From Struthio camelus (Eukaryota > Chordata > Aves > Struthioniformes > Struthionidae): a DNA stretch of 64,000 nucleotides. The stretch's first letter is position 1. Each line of letters starts with the position of its first letter. The notes beneath the pieces were generated by a model. The model did not search any database, had not been told where the DNA came from, and worked only from the letters and a program-made list of their open reading frames with translations. Shown one piece after another: positions 48,194 to 64,000 of the stretch. The stretch covers positions 985,017-1,049,016 of the forward strand of contig NC_090956.1 of the NCBI RefSeq assembly GCF_040807025.1, written 5' to 3'. The translations under genes and the position numbers were made by a program.

Positions 48194-50145
48194 TAGGCAA
48201 GGAAAAGTGTTCATTTTAGGATATAAAGGTGTTCAGTTTTTTCTAATATTATTGAAAGTGAATTTGGGTTAAGGTTACATATTTACCTATATATACTATT
48301 GATAGCAACATAAGCAACTCTTGTTTTGTATTTTCAGTTAGAACATTCATGCAATAGGAAAGTTGTTCCACATCCTACATCTTTAAACTAGTGATGTGCT
48401 TGTTACTCTTGTAGCTTGAGATATTTTCTTTCTGTATACAAACCAAGAGCAGTGTGTCTTGACATAAATGCATTGTGACACGAATTTTTCCTGAAGTAGC
48501 GCTGTGTTAGTTCCCTAGAACAGCCTCCTCCTGAAAGCTCTGAGCAAGGGTATGGATGCAGATAATGGAGTTGCTATGAGTTAATTTGAGATATAATTAC
48601 AACTTAAATGCAGCTATCACACTTTTTATTTTCTAATTGCCAGTTCAAGTATTAAGGTTGAAATTTAAATTTTGGTGTCTAGTGGAAAGTGTATGCACTA
48701 CAATACTGCGTCATATGCTTTATATGATGTATAAAGAAAAACAGCAGAGTGCAAAGGTGAATCCAAATGACAGAAAAAGCTAATGTCGCTAGTCTTGTTG
48801 GTTTAGTGATCATCAACTTCCACTTGCTACCAGATTTGCTTAGGCCTGTCTATATGTCCGTTCATACTCCATTTTCCTTTCCTGTTCTTTCATTCGCTTG
48901 CCCCTTGAGAGGACATGTATCTTAATTCCAGCTCTTCCCCAGTGTTCCTGTGGCTTCTGTGTTGGATGCAGTAAATACGGGTGAGTACACTCTGCTGCCA
49001 TTGCTGAGGTGGGGCATATACCTGATCTAATCACTGTCAAGGCAATGAGGACACCTTGGGCATGGAGGACAATGTAGTGTTTAACATTCCTGTCGGCTTC
49101 TTTCCCAAGGGCATGATTTTTCTGTCTCCTGTGCCAAGTACAATAAATGAATTGCTATCAAAAGAAACAGAATATAAAAATTTTAGGTTACAGAGCAGTT
49201 TTAAATGTGGAGAAGAAAATACGGGAAATTAAGAAAATCAAACCTGGTCCTGTTTAGATACTTCTTTTTTAGTTGAATTTGATTTGAAAAATGAAACAGT
49301 TTCACTTCTTTCTCCCACGTGCAAAATTTGAATTAAAATACAGGAAAGTGATACCAAAATGCTTTAGTTGGTGTTTGTTGGCTAAATATAGTAAGTTTCT
49401 GGAAGTTCTTTTAAATTAGTATTCCAATTGATTTTTACTAGTACCTCTTTAAAGATTCCTCTTTTGGAATGATGTGGAGCTTTGCATCTTCTGGTATATA
49501 CCAATTTTTAAAAGGCACTTAATGACATCGATGATCATGAACATCTAAGAAAACACCATCTCTTTAGTTGTATAGTGTCACAGCTTGTTTAATTGGGGAG
49601 CTGTTTTTTAGCCTCTCATCTTTCCTTTGTGTTTTACTCTTATAACTAGAGTGGTTTCCAGGGCAGTTTGAGGATGCCAAATGGTCCTGTGGAGAAATTT
49701 GGCAGTTAGTCCTCAGTGAAATACAAGTGTAATGAATAACATGCAAATGCAATCAGTATTTGAAGTTGACTGATTAAGGTTGTTTTCAGATCGTTCATAT
49801 AATCTTCCATAGGAAGTATATGGTAATATCTGTGGTGATTCTTATGCAAAAGTTGAAGTATTTCAGTTAAATTACAATTTAATGCCTTTCTAGGGAGATC
49901 AGTTCCCTGTTGTATATATGTGTAATTCCTTACAAACATTAATTTTGGGATGCTGTTCCTTATGAAGTTGTATTAAGTGCTTTGCTAGGTTTACTAATGG
50001 GTGATAAAAGTATCTGGAATGCAAATGTGGGTTTTCAACAGAAGACAGTATTTCCTCATGCAAATGTCATAGTCGCTTCTAATGCACAGGCAGTGTGTCC
50101 TTTATAGTTCTTCTTGGTGCCATTGTCTCATTAAAGTGGAGTAGC

Positions 50146-50151
50146 AATAAA
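50146..50151 (+). terminator. UBFD1: Candidate distal poly(A) signal of UBFD1
   Basis: AATAAA is followed within 30 nt by CTGTCTGTGAGGAGTTCTGT, a typical T/G-rich downstream element. Confidence 0.35.
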
Positions 50152-51417
50152 CACTGTCTGTGAGGAGTTCTGTTGCAGTTACTGAGCTCTTCCTAGGCCT
50201 TTGGTGGTGTTGAGTGTTTCAACTCGCCTGCGTACCATTCCTTTCACTTTTCTGTGCCCAGTGCTATGGGTTTCTTGTTTCTATCCTTGTTCGGAGTTCA
50301 GTATTCCTTCCATATCTGTTTGTGCATCCCAAGCACAAACAGTTTCTGGATTAGTATTTCATTAGGAATGCAAATGTATAGTGTTAAACCTTGTTTGGGT
50401 TTGAACATAGACCATATCTTGTATGAAGATCTTGTATTACTTGCAAGTTTTTCATGTCAAGTTTAAGATTAAAGTAAATCATTACTTTCTCTTAGCGACA
50501 TTGTCTTACAAGAATTGTATAATTAAAATAAGGATGTTACTGTGTTGAAAGACAAGAGGTGGTCTGAAGAAAAAGAATTGCATAAGAAAGTGTTAACACA
50601 CAATAGTTATAACTCGTAACACACGCACTCAACCTGCTCAGTTTTATAGTTCACAGAGTTTGTATCCATTGCTTCGTACTTTAAGGGCCAAAGAGAAAAA
50701 ATTCGTTTGCAATGACACAGAATCGAAAGTGCCATATTCTGGGGGTGGTCTGTTGCACGTTCTCCCTCCCCTCATCCCGGTGGCCCTGTACAGTCTGGGG
50801 GTGCGACCGTTAGGGCACAGGCAGGCTCTTCGCAGGGCACACGCTCAGTACTCTGCTCTCGTTGCTTGTTGTGCCAACTGGGTGGAGCAAACTTTTCAAA
50901 CTTTTCTTCTGTTGCTGACTTTTTGCTTTCTTTATTCATAACTTTATTTTCCAATCGGGTTGTTTTCATTTTGAGTTTAGTACTCTAGCCTTTCAGAATT
51001 AGATTATTTGTATCTTGTTTTGTTAACTAACATCCTAGTCACTGGGGGGAAGGAGGGGACCAGGAGAGCTGCAGCAAGTCTTGTATGAAACATACGGCTG
51101 TTTTACCTTCTAGCCAAGGATTTGCTTCCTGTGGTTTGTGGACGTTCGCTATGTCTTACCCATATTCTAAGCAATTCATTCTTTGGCTTTCTATTCAAAA
51201 ACAAAACAAAGTCTTAGATCATGTTTGTGTCCTCTACAGATATATTTTAAATGGAATATGTAAGTACCATGTTTTATGGTATTTTTAAATTATCTATTGC
51301 CTCTTTCAGGGGAGGGGGAGATGACCTATTTAGTCTTAGATTTGCACTGCTGGATTTTTTTAAGTGTAACCTTGACTGGTTATCCTATTGTTCTATTCTG
51401 TAAGATTAGTCTTATGA

Positions 51418-51423
51418 ATTAAA
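51418..51423 (+). terminator. UBFD1: Candidate most distal poly(A) signal of UBFD1
   Basis: ATTAAA is followed by TTTCTGTGTTCGAGTGTTTT about 20 nt on. Beyond this, composition changes gradually towards the ERN2 CpG island. Confidence 0.35.
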
Positions 51424-51440
51424 GTTTGATAATTAAGCAT

Positions 51441-52555
51441 TTCTGTGTTCGAGTGTTTTAACATTCTGTACATACTATACTTCTTACAGCATAAACAACT
51501 GTGGGCAAACAGTTTGTATGTTGAAAAATGTACCCAGAGCCAGAAATCCTTGGACACTTGTGCTTATTGTTAACTCCAACGTTATTGGTGCCTTTTGCTA
51601 AGTATGGCGAGTTGAGTGTATTTCTGCTGTACATCACTTCATACCAAAAGGCTGTGAATTATAGGATTTCTCTAGCTCCCTGTCTAAAAGCGGGATTTTA
51701 AATTGTAGAATGTCCTTGTCGTGTTGAGCATACTCAAGGATAAATTCAAGTACTCGGCTGTAAATTCTACGTACAGGCAGAATTTGTTACGATGCCAAAA
51801 GTTCCACTTCAGTTTATCAACCCACAAAAAGCAGTTGCTCAGGAGAAGCCTGGCTTATTGGGGCTTATAGCAGGCTTCAGACTTCTTTAATACTTAACCT
51901 GTGCTGCTCTATTTGTTACTGCCTTTATTTACTTTTGTTTCTCTCCCTCACCCGCTTTAAAAAATGCCCTGAAATGGTTTCATACTGTTGTCACTGAAAT
52001 AGTTTAAACTATGTGATGATTTAGTCCACCTATCATGTAAGAATTGGCAAGTTGTCTTTCATTTTTTGATTTCTAGGTGTACCTCTTCTTGTAAGGGGCC
52101 CTGTAGTTATTTACAGGGGGAGGGAGGTGTTAAATCCCACTGAAAATCCCTTTCAGCTCCAGTTTGTCTCTTTGAAAAGAGCTGTTATAAATATTTGTGC
52201 CCTATTCTTTCTTCAAATGAATCTAAAGATTATTCAAGTGGGTTGATATGAAAGTCTTTCAGGAAGAGATCTCTACTCTGAAATTGTGAATCCAGGGGAA
52301 GGCATTGCAGCAGCGCTGACGGGACCTGTCTGCCGGGGCTGTGAGGCAGCGGGGCAGTCGTGGATCCCATACCAGAACTGCGGCTGGTACCGATGTTAGC
52401 TGAGACAGCTACAGGTCCGCAGGGGCAAGTGTGGCTCGATGTCGGCTGGAGTTAGTGGAGGGTTGTGGGGCTGTTGAGTTTGGTTCCTTGCACGGGAAAA
52501 GCGTGGTTTTTCTCCGAATGGTGTTAAGCTGCGCTGGAACCGCTCAGCGCTCCTC
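51441..52555. other. Intergenic sequence between UBFD1 and ERN2
   Basis: No exon, RNA gene or recognisable repeat was found in this stretch. It becomes more GC-rich towards the ERN2 island. Confidence 0.5.
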
Positions 52556-53017
52556 ACAGCGCTACTCGTCCTTGTGTTCGTGAAGATGGGAACCTGGGGC
52601 CGAGCACCTGCCGGCTGTCCCGCGTGTGCCGGCAGCTGGCCGCACGCAGCCCTCGGGCCGCCGCCCCGGCCAGCCTCCGCGGCCGGGCCGCCGGAGAGGG
52701 GCAGGCGCTCCCCCTGCCCCGACAGCCCCGCCGCTCCTGCGAGTGCAAAACCCCCCTGCAACGCGTTTCGCAAGCGAAGCGGCGGCGGTGGGGCGAGCCC
52801 CACGCGTGTGCGCGCAGGCCAGGCGTGGCCGTTTCCGTCGCTCGCCGCCTTCGCGGCCCCTCGCCAGCCCCGGCCGCGCAGGTCTGGCCGCTCCCCCGGT
52901 TTAGCGCCGCGGGGGCAGCGGCGCCCCGGCCCCGCCGTCGAGCAGGAAGCCGCGTCCTGGACCCGCCCCGGGCGGGGACTCGCGGCGAGAAGCGCCGCCG
53001 GCCCGGCATGTCCGGCC

Positions 53018-64000
<10,983 letters not shown>

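Larger units (their letters stand above)
46602..51440 (+). other. UBFD1: Probable long 3'UTR of UBFD1
   Basis: About 4.8 kb of AT-rich sequence after the UBFD1 stop holds no convincing coding exon on either strand. It has many ATTTA motifs and T-rich tracts. Poly(A) signals on the plus strand lie at 46701, 46841, 47057, 49142, 50146 and 51418 (ATTAAA). Those at 50146 and 51418 are followed by T/G-rich stretches, so they are the best distal sites. Whether one transcript covers all of it is inferred, not shown. Confidence 0.45.

Overview
This is vertebrate nuclear DNA, almost certainly from a bird. Every gene is split by GT-AG introns, the introns are short for the gene families involved, CpG-island promoters alternate with AT-rich introns, and the clear interspersed repeats are 3' ends of CR1 LINEs, with only faint remains of older SINEs. 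No prokaryotic, viral or organellar segment was recognised.

Five host genes were found, and 57 coding exons were placed by hand with consistent reading phase. From left to right: (1) COG7, minus strand, exons 1-9 (61-9965), running off the left edge; (2) GGA2, minus strand, complete, 17 exons (11802-30183); (3) EARS2, minus strand, complete, 9 exons (31328-39496); (4) UBFD1, plus strand, complete, 7 exons (39910-46601), followed by about 4.8 kb of AT-rich probable 3'UTR; (5) ERN2 (IRE1-beta), plus strand, exons 1-15 (53018-63378), running off the right edge inside the kinase domain.

EARS2 and UBFD1 are head to head over a CpG-island promoter of about 410 bp with a CCAAT box, two GC boxes and an NRF-1-like site. 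EARS2, GGA2 and COG7 follow one another on the minus strand; the predicted EARS2 poly(A) site lies only about 200 bp upstream of the GGA2 start codon. Four CpG islands (COG7, GGA2, EARS2/UBFD1, ERN2) contain or adjoin GC-rich tandem repeats. These islands also generate long open frames on both strands that are not genes.

The products share no single pathway. COG7 and GGA2 act in Golgi tethering and sorting, ERN2 senses unfolded protein in the ER, EARS2 charges mitochondrial tRNA-Glu, and UBFD1 is a ubiquitin-like-domain protein. The order COG7-GGA2-EARS2-UBFD1 agrees with human 16p12 as remembered. ERN2 directly after UBFD1, on the same strand, does not, and suggests an inversion of the NDUFAB1-PALB2-DCTN5-PLK1-ERN2 block between the lineages. 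No clearly new biological system was seen; the more unusual points are listed as findings.
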